Shown here: positions 27,835 through 36,017 of the stretch, in pieces
Layout of the letters: each line of letters starts with the position of its first letter
Position numbering within the stretch: the stretch's first letter is position 1
From: Actinomycetota bacterium
Lineage (GTDB): Bacteria > Actinomycetota > Acidimicrobiia > Acidimicrobiales > Ilumatobacteraceae
Direction: 5' to 3'
NCBI GenBank assembly: GCA_030645495.1
Contig: JAUSLV010000032.1
Span: 1-58,093 of the forward strand
DNA length: 58,093 nt
Translations under genes and position numbers: made by a program
Notes under the pieces: generated by a model
The model's input: the letters and a program-made list of their open reading frames with translations, nothing else
Told to the model about the DNA's origin: nothing
The model's database searches: none

Positions 27835-28152
27835 TCAGGCCTGTTCGGCAGTGAGGCGGATCGCCTCGGCCTTGGCCTTGCGCACGGTGGTGCGCCGCTT
27901 CCAGTCCTTCATCTTCCAGTGGCGCATGCTCTTGGGCGCATAGCTCTTGCGCGCCTTCTCGGCATTCTTGCGATGCGTGGTGACCCAGGCCGGGCCTGGC
28001 TCGTGCACTTCGTCGGGCTCCAGTCCAGAACTGACCTGCGCCGCAACGGAGTGCAACTCGCTGTTGATGCGGTGCCGCTCGTTGTGGGCGTGGGCTCGCG
28101 AGTCCATTTTCGGCGGCGGGGCCGCCTCTTGGCTGCGATGGCGCTGGCTCAT
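27835..28152 (-). CDS. Small basic protein of unknown function
   Basis: 105 residues from ATG 28152, chosen because CGGAGG lies 5 nt upstream, one of the few good Shine-Dalgarno sites in this window. It is rich in Lys, Arg and His; the C-terminal half (KNAEKARKSYAPKSMRHWKMKDWKRRTT) is strongly basic and there is a central QVSSGLEPDEVHEPGPAWV. There is no signal peptide or membrane segment. I do not recognise a family; an RNA- or DNA-binding role is only a guess from charge. Confidence 0.7.
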   Translation of the reverse strand: MSQRHRSQEAAPPPKMDSRAHAHNERHRINSELHSVAAQVSSGLEPDEVHEPGPAWVTTHRKNAEKARKSYAPKSMRHWKMKDWKRRTTVRKAKAEAIRLTAEQA

Positions 28153-28304
28153 TGGTACCTCCGTAGGTTCGGAACGTACTTGCTTGCTGCTTCGCACGGT
28201 AGATCAGTTCCCTCGCGGCCGGAAGGGACCTTGGGTAACAGTTCTGCGCGCTTTTGCTGCCCAACCTGCAAGACTCCCCCGGTCGACCAAGGAGCACCAT
28301 CATC

Positions 28305-28868
28305 ATGAACAAGCTCGTCCCGTCCATCGTCCTGGCAGCCGCGCTGTTCGCCTCGTGCTCCGACGACGAGCCGCAAGCCGCATCCTCCACCCTGGCCACC
28401 ACCACCACCACTGCGGATCTCGGGCCGGCGGTCGATCCGGCGTCGGTGCCGGTGTACACGTCGGCGGAGGTGTGTGCGCTCGTGTCGCAGGAAACGGCCG
28501 CCACGACCCTCGGTGTGGAGATTTCCGAGGTGAGTGAGGTCGATATGTCCACTCCTCAGTGCTCGTACGAGTACACCGCGGCCGACGGGGTGCGCAGCAA
28601 TCTCACGCTCGCCGTGCAGCGCCCGCTCGAAGACCTCGGTGGCGCCGCCGGTCCCGCCGGCTTCGAGAGGGCCACCTCGTTGGTGCTCTTCGACACGCCG
28701 TACGAACCGCTCGCCAACCTCGGCGATGCCGCAGCGGTCTCGGCCTCCGAGTCCCTCACGATCATCGCCGTGCTGGCCAACGATCAGGTGTTCACCGTCG
28801 TGACGTCGACCCCGATCGACCTCGCCAACCTTGTGGCCTTCGCCACCGAAGTGGCCGCCAACGTGTGA
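28305..28868 (+). CDS. Small lipoprotein (DUF3558-like layout)
   Basis: 187 residues from ATG 28305, preceded by AAGGAG. The lipobox is LFASC with Cys18. A Thr/Ser-rich linker is followed by a compact domain (VYTSAEVCALVSQETAATTLGVEI, PQCSYEY, VFTVVTSTPID) whose two Cys residues could form a disulphide. This resembles the DUF3558 lipoproteins of actinobacteria (Cys at the beginning, PxCxY motif). The role is unknown; it should lie on the outer face of the membrane. Confidence 0.75.
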   Translation: MNKLVPSIVLAAALFASCSDDEPQAASSTLATTTTTADLGPAVDPASVPVYTSAEVCALVSQETAATTLGVEISEVSEVDMSTPQCSYEYTAADGVRSNLTLAVQRPLEDLGGAAGPAGFERATSLVLFDTPYEPLANLGDAAAVSASESLTIIAVLANDQVFTVVTSTPIDLANLVAFATEVAANV

Positions 28869-28878
28869 GTGCCGCCGG

Positions 28879-29634
28879 CTACTTCTTGCTGGTGATCTTG
28901 CTCTGGAGGGCTTTGACCTTCTCCAGGAACCACGGTTGCTGCGTGCTCCACACCTGTGGGGTCAGCTCGCGAGCGACTGCGTCGGCGTGCACCGAGATGT
29001 CGGCCATGTCCTTGATGCTCTGCTTGATCTCCAACACCAGCTGACGCGGCGCTGCGCCGGCGCGGGCAGCCATCGCCTGCGCAGTCGCCATCAGCTGGTC
29101 GTCGTCGACGCACTTGTGCACCAGGCCCACGCGCTCGGCCTCGGCGCCATCCATGATCTCGCCGAACACCACACCGGCGAACGTCGCCTGCGGGCCGACG
29201 ATGCGGCGCAGCATCCAGGTGTGGCCACCACCGGGGTGGATGCCGATGCTGAGGAAGCGAGTGTCGAACTTGGCGCGGCGGGCGGCGATGCGCACGTCGC
29301 ACCCCAGCGCGAGGTTCATGCCAGCGCCCACGGCCGCACCGTTGACCGCGGCGATCGTGGGCAGCGGGCTGTTGGCGATGCGCAAGAACCCCTCGTAGAT
29401 GCCGCCGAGGCTCTCGGCCGTGGCGTTGATCAGGCTGTCGAGGTTGGCGCCGGCGCAGAACGCCGGGGCGGCGCCGGTGACCACCAACGCGGCCACCGAC
29501 GGGTCGGCCTCGATGGCGTCCATCGCGGCCACGATCTCGGCCACCATCGGGGCGGTGAGCGTGTTGCGCTCGGCAGGGTTGTTGAGCGTGAGGGTGGCGA
29601 CACCCTCGGAGATGGTTACTTCTACCAGTGACAT
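28879..29634 (-). CDS. Enoyl-CoA hydratase/isomerase (crotonase) family protein
   Basis: 251 residues from ATG 29634; the frame is open farther upstream but the crotonase N-terminus starts here (LVEVTISEGVATLTLNNPAERNTL). The oxyanion-hole regions are GAAPAFCAGANLDSL and AVNGAAVGAGMNLALGCDVRIAA. The position normally Glu in hydratases (GGGxEL) is Met-Asn here, so it may be an isomerase, a hydrolase or another crotonase activity. TACGGT (29647-29642) sits 7 nt before the start. Confidence 0.88.
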   Translation of the reverse strand: MSLVEVTISEGVATLTLNNPAERNTLTAPMVAEIVAAMDAIEADPSVAALVVTGAAPAFCAGANLDSLINATAESLGGIYEGFLRIANSPLPTIAAVNGAAVGAGMNLALGCDVRIAARRAKFDTRFLSIGIHPGGGHTWMLRRIVGPQATFAGVVFGEIMDGAEAERVGLVHKCVDDDQLMATAQAMAARAGAAPRQLVLEIKQSIKDMADISVHADAVARELTPQVWSTQQPWFLEKVKALQSKITSKK

Positions 29635-29641
29635 GGACTGA

Positions 29642-29676
29642 ACCGTAGCCAAGCCTGCCAACGGGGCGGCTACCGT
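29642..29676. promoter_or_regulatory. Divergent promoter pair between crotonase and hypothetical gene
   Basis: The minus strand has TACGGT (29647-29642) 7 nt before ATG 29634. The plus strand has TACCGT (29671-29676) 9 nt before ATG 29686. Both fit the TANNNT/leaderless pattern of this window. Confidence 0.45.
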
Positions 29677-29685
29677 CGGTGGCGC

Positions 29686-30261
29686 ATGCTCGACCACGTG
29701 TTCACCGATGCGATCAGTGCACTGCGCGATGCGTTCGAGAACGCGTTCCTCGAGCGGCAACCGTTCGAAGAGCACTTCCAGGCCGACGTACTACTGGGCG
29801 ACCTCACCTGGGAAACCAGTTACGGCCTGCCGGGCGAAGACCTGCCGCCGCGGGTGGTGGCGCACATCACGTTCGACTGGCCGTCGTGGAGCCAGACGTC
29901 GTATCGCCAGTGGTACGTGGACGAGGTGCTCGACCGCCTCCCCGCGATCGAGATCGAGATCGTGTTCCGGGTCCAGAGCCTCGCCGCGCCGGCCGACCAT
30001 GCCACCGTCTACGCCAGCACTCCCGACACCAGCCCCCTGGTGGGCGACGGCCGCTTGGAGCGCGTGAGCGTCACGTTGGAAACAGCGTACGACGACGAGG
30101 GCGACACCCCCGAACACGCCGCCGAGGTGACCTACGAGGGTCTGTACGAGCTGGCCGAGAGCACGCTCGCCGATGGTGCCAGCACCCTGCTCGACGACCA
30201 CTTCGGCGCCCTCGGGGGCTGGATCGCCGCCACCCTCGTGAAGCTCGCCGATCTCAAGTAG
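29686..30261 (+). CDS. Hypothetical acidic cytosolic protein
   Basis: 191 residues, strongly acidic, with no signal peptide or membrane segment. It has recurring aromatic motifs (FDWPSWSQTSYRQWYVDEVLDRLP) and ends in a helix-rich part (GLYELAESTLADGASTLLDDHFGALGGWIAATLVKLADLK). I do not recognise the family. Its TAG stop at 30259 forms the first three bases of the TAGCGT hexamer before the next gene, so the downstream enoyl-CoA hydratase probably has its own promoter. Confidence 0.72.
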   Translation: MLDHVFTDAISALRDAFENAFLERQPFEEHFQADVLLGDLTWETSYGLPGEDLPPRVVAHITFDWPSWSQTSYRQWYVDEVLDRLPAIEIEIVFRVQSLAAPADHATVYASTPDTSPLVGDGRLERVSVTLETAYDDEGDTPEHAAEVTYEGLYELAESTLADGASTLLDDHFGALGGWIAATLVKLADLK

Positions 30262-30271
30262 CGTCCGCGGC

Positions 30272-31048
30272 ATGTCCGTCGTCCTGTACGCGGTGAGCGA
30301 GCGCATCGCCACCATCACGCTCAACCGGCCCGAAGCGCGCAACGCGCTGTCCAGCGAGGTGCTGCGCGCGCTGCCGCGCGCAATGCGCGAGGCAGATGCC
30401 GACGACGACGTCGACGTGATCATCCTCACGGGCGCCGACCCTGCCTTCTGCGCCGGCCTCGACCTGCGCGAACTCGGCTCCACCGCCGGCAACCTGGGTG
30501 CCACTGGCGCCGACGGCAAGCCCAACGCCGACGGTGTGCGCGGCCCGTTCCCCCGCGTGCGCAAGCCGCTGATCGGCGCCGTCAACGGCGTGGCCGTGAC
30601 GGGCGGGTTCGAGTTGGCACTCAACTGCGACTTCCTGATCGCCAGCGACCGCGCCAAGTTCGGCGACACCCACGCCCGCGTCGGTGTGATGCCCGGGTGG
30701 GGCCTCACGGTGCTGCTGCCGCAGGCGATCGGCGTGCGCCGCGCCCGCGAGATGAGCTTCACCGGCAACTTCCTGCTCGCCGACGAAGCGCTCGCGGTGG
30801 GCCTGGTGAACCACGTGGTGCCCCACGACGAGCTGATCCCGTTCACCCGTCAGATCGCTCGCGACATCAGCGGCAACGACGCTGCCGGTGTGCGCGAGAT
30901 CCGCGCCACCTATGCCGAGATCACCACCGACACGGCCGGCTGGCAGACCGAGGCCGGCAATGCCGCCCGCTGGCAGCGCGAGATGTTCGACCCCAGCAAG
31001 GTGGCCGCCCGCCGCGCCGCCATCCAGGAGCGCGGCAAGACGCAGTAG
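30272..31048 (+). CDS. Enoyl-CoA hydratase/isomerase family protein
   Basis: 258 residues. Crotonase motifs are ISERIATITLNRPEARNAL-like at the N-terminus (VSERIATITLNRPEARNAL), GADPAFCAGLDLREL and AVNGVAVTGGFELALNCDFLIASDRAKFGDTHARVG. The first catalytic Glu position (GGFEL) is kept, while the second is replaced in GDTHARVG, so hydratase activity is uncertain. It is typical of the many EchA paralogues in actinobacteria that degrade fatty acids or steroids. TAGCGT (30259-30264) lies 7 nt before the ATG. Confidence 0.9.
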   Translation: MSVVLYAVSERIATITLNRPEARNALSSEVLRALPRAMREADADDDVDVIILTGADPAFCAGLDLRELGSTAGNLGATGADGKPNADGVRGPFPRVRKPLIGAVNGVAVTGGFELALNCDFLIASDRAKFGDTHARVGVMPGWGLTVLLPQAIGVRRAREMSFTGNFLLADEALAVGLVNHVVPHDELIPFTRQIARDISGNDAAGVREIRATYAEITTDTAGWQTEAGNAARWQREMFDPSKVAARRAAIQERGKTQ

Positions 31049-31051
31049 CCG

Positions 31052-32020
31052 CTAGAGGTCGGCGCCCCGCGCCCGCAGCTCGTCGAGCACCACCTGCTCG
31101 ATCTTCCAGGCAAGAATCTCGCCGCCCACTTCGTTGAGGTGGAACCCGTCGCCACGCCGCACGTCCTTGCCCTCCCCATCGCGCGGGTCGACGATCGACT
31201 CGGCCCACCCGCCGTCCACCCCGCTGAACATCGCCCATGTGTCGATGTACACCACGCGCGGTCGCGCCGCCGCCTCCGCGCGGACGACTTCGTCCTGAAC
31301 GCGCATGCGGTCGGTGTTGATCTCTTCGTCGTCGTTGGGGATGCCCACCCAGATGAGGGTGCGGTTGCCGGCGGAGAGATAGTCCATCACCTCGCCCACG
31401 CGGCGGCCGTATTCGGCCTTCCACGCCGTGTCGTCCTTACCTTGCCCCGGATTGCGCGTCACCACCCACACACCGTCGACGGTGCGCAGCCCTTGCGCGT
31501 CGTTGCCGCCGAACGTCGCCACCACGATGTCGGGATTGATCGCCGGTACCACCAGACGCATGTAGGCGGGCCAGTCGAAGAAGTCGGGGCGGGCCAAGCC
31601 GGACGACACGTGGTAGTCGATCGCCACCGCCACCACGCCCGTCGCCTCCAACGCCGACTCCAGGGGAGGGCCGAAGTTGCCGGCGTCGGAGTCGCCCAAC
31701 ACCAGCATCTCCGCCGGATCGTCGCGCGTGGGCACCGTGACTGGTTTCACGGTAGTGGTGGTGGCATCCGTCGTCGTGGTGGTGGCATCCGTCGTCGAGG
31801 TGCTCGACGACGACGAGGTGCTCGAGGATGCGACCACGCGGTCGCGCGCGTCGTCGTCGCCCACCACCAGGTTCACGATCGCCAGCACCGCAGCAACCAG
31901 GGCGAACACCACGCACATGGCCAGCAGGCGCCGCACGGCATAGACATGACGACCCGGCCCGCGCCGCCGCGGGCGGGCCGGTACCTGCGGCGTGGGCGGC
32001 TCACCGGGGGACTGCGACAT
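31052..32020 (-). CDS. Membrane-anchored SGNH-hydrolase-like protein (DUF459 type)
   Basis: 322 residues from ATG 32020. A basic Pro-rich N-terminus is followed by one membrane helix (LLAMCVVFALVAAVLAIVNLVV, about 32-53) and a low-complexity Ser/Thr linker of about 45 residues. The extracellular domain carries the SGNH nucleophile in MLVLGDSDAGNFG, the Asn block in VVATFGGNDAQGL and the Asp-His pair in GDGFHLNEVG. DUF459/OAT-like proteins are thought to act on O-acyl groups of cell-wall glycans. TAACCT (32033-32028) lies 7 nt before the ATG. Confidence 0.85.
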   Translation of the reverse strand: MSQSPGEPPTPQVPARPRRRGPGRHVYAVRRLLAMCVVFALVAAVLAIVNLVVGDDDARDRVVASSSTSSSSSTSTTDATTTTTDATTTTVKPVTVPTRDDPAEMLVLGDSDAGNFGPPLESALEATGVVAVAIDYHVSSGLARPDFFDWPAYMRLVVPAINPDIVVATFGGNDAQGLRTVDGVWVVTRNPGQGKDDTAWKAEYGRRVGEVMDYLSAGNRTLIWVGIPNDDEEINTDRMRVQDEVVRAEAAARPRVVYIDTWAMFSGVDGGWAESIVDPRDGEGKDVRRGDGFHLNEVGGEILAWKIEQVVLDELRARGADL

Positions 32021-32072
32021 CACCGTCAGGTTACGAGACTGCATGCGGCAGGGCGCGGCCTTCCAAGGCGGC

Positions 32073-32101
32073 TACGCTGATGGAGTGGATATTCCATCCA
32101 C
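32073..32101 (+). promoter_or_regulatory. Predicted promoter -10 and operator-like inverted repeat of the BMP transporter operon
   Basis: TACGCT at 32073-32078 is a candidate -10. The perfect inverted repeat GTGGAT-attcc-ATCCAC (32085-32101) would cover the start of transcription, a position suited to a repressor. A leader of about 45 nt would follow, ending in AAGGGGGAG just before the ATG at 32132. Confidence 0.45.
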
Positions 32102-32131
32102 ACAATTCATTGACTCCAAGGGGGAGACAAC

Positions 32132-33214
32132 ATGCGCAAGAGCAAGCGATTTGCTGCTATTGCTATGGTCGCCGCGTTCGGCCTGATGGCCGCAGCATGC
32201 GGCGACGACGACAAGACGGACACGACGTCCGCACCCGAGGCCAGCACGGGTGACACCACCGGTGACACCACTGGCGACACCACCGCTCCCGTCGACCTGA
32301 ACGTCGGCCTGGCGTTCGATACTGGCGGCCGCGGCGACGGTACGTTCAACGACTCCGCCGCTCGCGGTGCCGATCAGGCCCAGACCGAGCTCGGCGCCAC
32401 CGTGACCGAGCTCGAGGCCACCAACGCCGAGGATCGCCAGCCGAACCTCGAGACCCTCACCGACGCCGGCAACGGCCTCGTGGTGTCGGTCGGCTTCGCC
32501 TTCGGTGACGGCCTGGCCGTCGTGGCTGCCGCCAACCCCGACACGATGTACGCCAACGTCGACGGCTTCTACGCCGACGCCACCGAGAACGTCACCTTCC
32601 TCAGCTTCGCCGCCGAGCAGGGTTCGTTCCTCGTGGGTGCCGCCGCTGCGCTGAAGAGCGAGAGCGGTCACATCGGCTTCATCGGTGGCCAGGAGATCGA
32701 CCTCATCAAGGCGTTCGAGGCCGGCTACACCGCTGGTGCGAAGTACATCAACCCCGACATCGTGGTCGAGGTCAAGTACCTCGGCGCCGCTGGTGACAAC
32801 GCTGCGTGGGGCTCGCCCGACAAGGCCAAGGAAATCGCCCTCGCGTGGTACGCCGACGGCGCCGACGTGATCTACACCGCCGCCGGCGGTTCGGGTCAGG
32901 GCACCATCGAAGCGGCCGTCGAGGCCGACGCATGGGCCATCGGCGTGGACAGCGACCAGTACGGCACTGCCACCCCGGACCAGCAGGGACACATCCTCAC
33001 CTCGGCGCTGAAGCGCGTCGACGTGGCCGTGTTCGAGACCATCAAGGCGTTCCAGGCCGGCACCCTCACGGGTGGCGTGCAGGTGTTCGACCTCAGCACC
33101 GATGGCGTGGGCTACTCCACGTCCGGTGGGTACCTCGACGACGTCGTGGACCAGCTGGAAGAGATCAAGGCAGCCATCATCGCGGGCGACATCGTCGTCC
33201 CGACGATGCCCTGA
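32132..33214 (+). CDS. BMP/PnrA-family substrate-binding lipoprotein (nucleoside ABC importer)
   Basis: 360 residues with a lipoprotein signal (KRFAAIAMVAAFGLMAAAC, lipidated Cys23) and a short Gly/Thr linker. The BMP domain shows VGLAFDTGGRGDGTFNDSA (family: GxxDxSFN), NVTFLSFAAEQGSFLVGAAAAL, GHIGFIGGQEIDLIKAFEAGYTAGA, DVIYTAAGGSGQGTIEA and AIGVDSDQ. PnrA/BmpA proteins bind purine and other nucleosides. It is followed by the matching ATPase and two permeases, with a strong hairpin between, so it is probably made in excess over them. Confidence 0.93.
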   Translation: MRKSKRFAAIAMVAAFGLMAAACGDDDKTDTTSAPEASTGDTTGDTTGDTTAPVDLNVGLAFDTGGRGDGTFNDSAARGADQAQTELGATVTELEATNAEDRQPNLETLTDAGNGLVVSVGFAFGDGLAVVAAANPDTMYANVDGFYADATENVTFLSFAAEQGSFLVGAAAALKSESGHIGFIGGQEIDLIKAFEAGYTAGAKYINPDIVVEVKYLGAAGDNAAWGSPDKAKEIALAWYADGADVIYTAAGGSGQGTIEAAVEADAWAIGVDSDQYGTATPDQQGHILTSALKRVDVAVFETIKAFQAGTLTGGVQVFDLSTDGVGYSTSGGYLDDVVDQLEEIKAAIIAGDIVVPTMP

Positions 33215-33260
33215 TCACCTCTGATCGGCTGCGCTGAGCGCAGCCAACAGAATCCATGTC

Positions 33261-33290
33261 GAGTGCCCGGGGGTCCGCCCCCGGGCACTC
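33261..33290 (+). terminator. Perfect 13-bp hairpin between binding-protein and ATPase genes (terminator/attenuator)
   Basis: GAGTGCCCGGGGG (33261-33273) and CCCCCGGGCACTC (33278-33290) pair perfectly around a TCCG loop. No T-run follows. It lies 46 nt after the binding-protein stop and 34 nt before the ATPase start; hairpins here often protect the binding-protein mRNA and limit read-through. Confidence 0.75.
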
Positions 33291-33320
33291 TGCTATAACG
33301 GAACAAGCAGCGAGAAGGGG
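33291..33320 (+). promoter_or_regulatory. Extended -10 promoter and Shine-Dalgarno before the ATPase gene
   Basis: TGCTATAAC (33291-33299) is an extended -10 (TGN-TATAAC) directly after the hairpin. GAGAAGGGG (33312-33320) is a good Shine-Dalgarno 4 nt before ATG 33325. The ATPase and permeases may thus have a second promoter independent of the operon start. Confidence 0.5.
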
Positions 33321-33324
33321 AACC

Positions 33325-34854
33325 ATGGCGACTGACAGTCTGGCCGTCCAACTGACGGGAATCGAGAAACGGTTCCCCGGTGTGATCGCCAACCACGATG
33401 TGAACCTCAACGTGCGCGCAGGCACCATCCACGCCATCGTCGGCGAGAACGGCGCCGGCAAGTCGACGTTGATGAAGACGCTCTACGGCATGCATCAGCC
33501 CGAGGCGGGCACGATCTCCGTGTTCGGCGAGCACAAGGTGTTCCGTTCCCCCAGCGACGCGATCGACGCCGGCATCGGCATGGTGCACCAGCACTTCATG
33601 CTCGCCGACAACTTCACCGTGCTCGAGAACATCATCCTCGGCTACGAACCCATCAAGGGCGGCCGGGTGCAGTACGACCAGGCACGCCTGAAGCTGCAGG
33701 ACATCATGGCCCAGTCGGGCACGCACGTCGATCTCGACGCCCCTGTCTCCGACCTCGGTGTCGGCCAGCGCCAGCGGGTGGAGATCCTGAAGGTGCTGTT
33801 CCGCGGCGCGCGCATCCTGATCCTCGACGAGCCCACCGCAGTGCTGGTACCGCAAGAGGTCGACGAGCTGTTCTCCAACCTGCACCGCCTGGTCGCCGAC
33901 GGTGCCACGATCATCTTCATCTCGCACAAGCTCGACGAGGTGCTCACCGTCTCCGACGACATCACCGTCATCCGCGACGGCACCACGGTTGCCGAGGTGA
34001 AGCCCGACGGCGTCACCCGCTCGAAGCTGGCCGAGTTGATGGTGGGCAGCGAACTGCCCTCGCCGCACGGCCGCGCCAGCGAGGTGGGCAGCGCCGTGCG
34101 CTTGTCGGTCACCGGCATCACCGTCGCCGGCCTTGGCGAGAAGCACGCCCTCGAGGACGTCACCTTCGAGATCCACGAGGGTGAGGTGCTGGGCATCGCC
34201 GGCGTGGAGGGCAACGGCCAGTTCGAGCTGTGCGAGACGATCATCGGGCTCACCAAGCCGATCGAGGGATCGATCGTGATGAACGGCGACAACATCACCC
34301 ACGCCAGCCCGCACCATCGCCTGATGAGCGGCCTGTCGTACATCCCGTTCGACCGCCACCGCGAGGGCCTGCTGCTCGACGCACCGCTGTGGGAGAACAC
34401 CCTGCTGGGCCGCGACGGCGACCCGCAGTTCCTGAAGGGTCCGTTCATCAATGCCGCTGCCGCCAAGGCCGACAGCCGCGAGGTGATCGAGCGCTTCGAC
34501 GTGCGCACCCCCAGCGAGCTGGTGCCCGCCTACGCCCTTTCCGGCGGCAACCAGCAGAAGCTGTTGGTGGGCCGCGAGCTGTCCAGCCACCCCAACGTGC
34601 TCATCGCCGCCCACCCCACACGCGGTGTCGACATCGGCGCCCAGGCGGCGATCTGGGAGAAGCTGCGTGCCGCCCGCGACGCGGGGTTGGCCGTGCTGCT
34701 GATCTCCGCCGACCTCGAAGAGGTCATCGGCCTGTCCGACCGCATCCTGGTGATGTTCGACGGCCACATCAATGCCCATCTCACCCCCGCCGAGGCCACA
34801 CCGGAACTGCTCGGCACCTACATGACCGGTGGCGTCCAGGAGGTCGCATCGTGA
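33325..34854 (+). CDS. ABC transporter ATP-binding protein, BMP/nucleoside type (two NBDs)
   Basis: 509 residues from ATG 33325 with a clear Shine-Dalgarno; the open frame upstream covers the hairpin and is not coding. NBD1: Walker A GENGAGKST (about 46-54), Q-loop HQHFM, signature VSDLGVGQRQRVEI and Walker B ILILDEPTA. NBD2 (from about 265) has a degenerate Walker A (GVEGNGQFEL), a normal signature LSGGNQQKLLVGREL and AAHPTRGVDIGA in place of Walker B. This asymmetry is usual for sugar/nucleoside ATPases of the RbsA/NupA type. It energises the permeases encoded next. Confidence 0.94.
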   Translation: MATDSLAVQLTGIEKRFPGVIANHDVNLNVRAGTIHAIVGENGAGKSTLMKTLYGMHQPEAGTISVFGEHKVFRSPSDAIDAGIGMVHQHFMLADNFTVLENIILGYEPIKGGRVQYDQARLKLQDIMAQSGTHVDLDAPVSDLGVGQRQRVEILKVLFRGARILILDEPTAVLVPQEVDELFSNLHRLVADGATIIFISHKLDEVLTVSDDITVIRDGTTVAEVKPDGVTRSKLAELMVGSELPSPHGRASEVGSAVRLSVTGITVAGLGEKHALEDVTFEIHEGEVLGIAGVEGNGQFELCETIIGLTKPIEGSIVMNGDNITHASPHHRLMSGLSYIPFDRHREGLLLDAPLWENTLLGRDGDPQFLKGPFINAAAAKADSREVIERFDVRTPSELVPAYALSGGNQQKLLVGRELSSHPNVLIAAHPTRGVDIGAQAAIWEKLRAARDAGLAVLLISADLEEVIGLSDRILVMFDGHINAHLTPAEATPELLGTYMTGGVQEVAS

Positions 34855-36017
34855 GCGAGCCGATCGCAACAGAACCGAACGCACCCTCGGCGGAGGGCAC
34901 GTCGGCCAACGCCGTGTCCAAGCTGGTGTCGCTGTTCACCGGCCGCAGCCAGCAGTCGGCGTTGGTCACCCTGGCCAGCTCGCTGGCCGCGGTGGCGATC
35001 GCCCTGGTGCTGGCCGGCATCCTGCTGTGGGCCACGGGCAAGAGCCCGTTCGACGCCTACTCGAAGATGCTCGACGCCGGGCTCACCAACGACAAGCTGC
35101 TGGAGACCACACAACGGGCCACCCCGCTGATCGTCGCCGCCGTCGCGGTGGCGATCGGGTTCAAGATGAACCTGTTCAACATCGGCGTGGAAGGCCAGTA
35201 CCTGATGGGTGTGTTCTGGGCCGCGGTCGTGGGTGCCTACATCCACCTGCCCAGCGTGCTGCACATCGGGCTGATCTTCCTGGTGGCGATGGCCGCCGGT
35301 GCGCTCTGGGCGGCCGTCCCGGCGATCCTGAAGGTGAAGAAGGGCGTGAACGAGGTGATCGCCACGATCATGCTGAACACGATCACGCTCAGCATCATCG
35401 ACTGGGCGTTCCAAGAGCAGTTCCGCTATGAAATCCCCGGTCAGCTCGACGTGAAGACCAAGGTGCTGCCCACCACCGCGTGGCTGCCCGACCTGGTGAA
35501 GAACCGGCTCAGCTCGTTCATCATCGTCGCGCTGGTCGTGGTGCTCGCGTTCTGGCTGATCGTGTACAAGAGCAAGTTCGGCTTCCGGCTGCGCGCCTCG
35601 GGCGCCAACGCGGTCGCCGCCCGCACGGCAGGCATCAGCTCGAACAGCATGATCGTCACCTCGATGGTGATGTCGGGCGCGATCGCCGGCCTGGCCGGCA
35701 TGACCTACCTGCTCAGCACGTCGCACGCCTACGGCCCCACACGGCCCGAGGGCTACGGCTTCAACGGCATCGCCGTGGCACTGCTGGGGCGCAACCACCC
35801 GGCCGGCATCATCGTCGCCGGCCTGCTGTGGGGCTTCCTCGACTCGGTGGCCGGGCCGCTGCAGATCGCCGACATCCCGCAGTCGATCGTGCTCGTCATC
35901 AAGGCGATCATCCTGCTCACGGTCGTGATCGTGAACGAGGTGGTCGGTAGACGGGTCGCCAAACGAACCGCCGACCGCACGGCTGCCCAGCTCACCCTCC
36001 CGGTGGTGGCGGCATGA
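34851..36017 (+). CDS. ABC transporter permease, BMP/nucleoside type (first)
   Basis: 388 residues from GTG 34851 (GTGA overlap with the ATPase). A polar N-terminus of about 35 residues precedes about nine membrane segments. Family motifs are KMNLFNIGVEGQYLMG, KGVNEVIATIMLNTI and GFRLRASGANAVAARTAGIS, the cytoplasmic loop that contacts the ATPase. It belongs to the BPD_transp_2 group and pairs with the next gene. Confidence 0.93.
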   Translation: MSEPIATEPNAPSAEGTSANAVSKLVSLFTGRSQQSALVTLASSLAAVAIALVLAGILLWATGKSPFDAYSKMLDAGLTNDKLLETTQRATPLIVAAVAVAIGFKMNLFNIGVEGQYLMGVFWAAVVGAYIHLPSVLHIGLIFLVAMAAGALWAAVPAILKVKKGVNEVIATIMLNTITLSIIDWAFQEQFRYEIPGQLDVKTKVLPTTAWLPDLVKNRLSSFIIVALVVVLAFWLIVYKSKFGFRLRASGANAVAARTAGISSNSMIVTSMVMSGAIAGLAGMTYLLSTSHAYGPTRPEGYGFNGIAVALLGRNHPAGIIVAGLLWGFLDSVAGPLQIADIPQSIVLVIKAIILLTVVIVNEVVGRRVAKRTADRTAAQLTLPVVAA

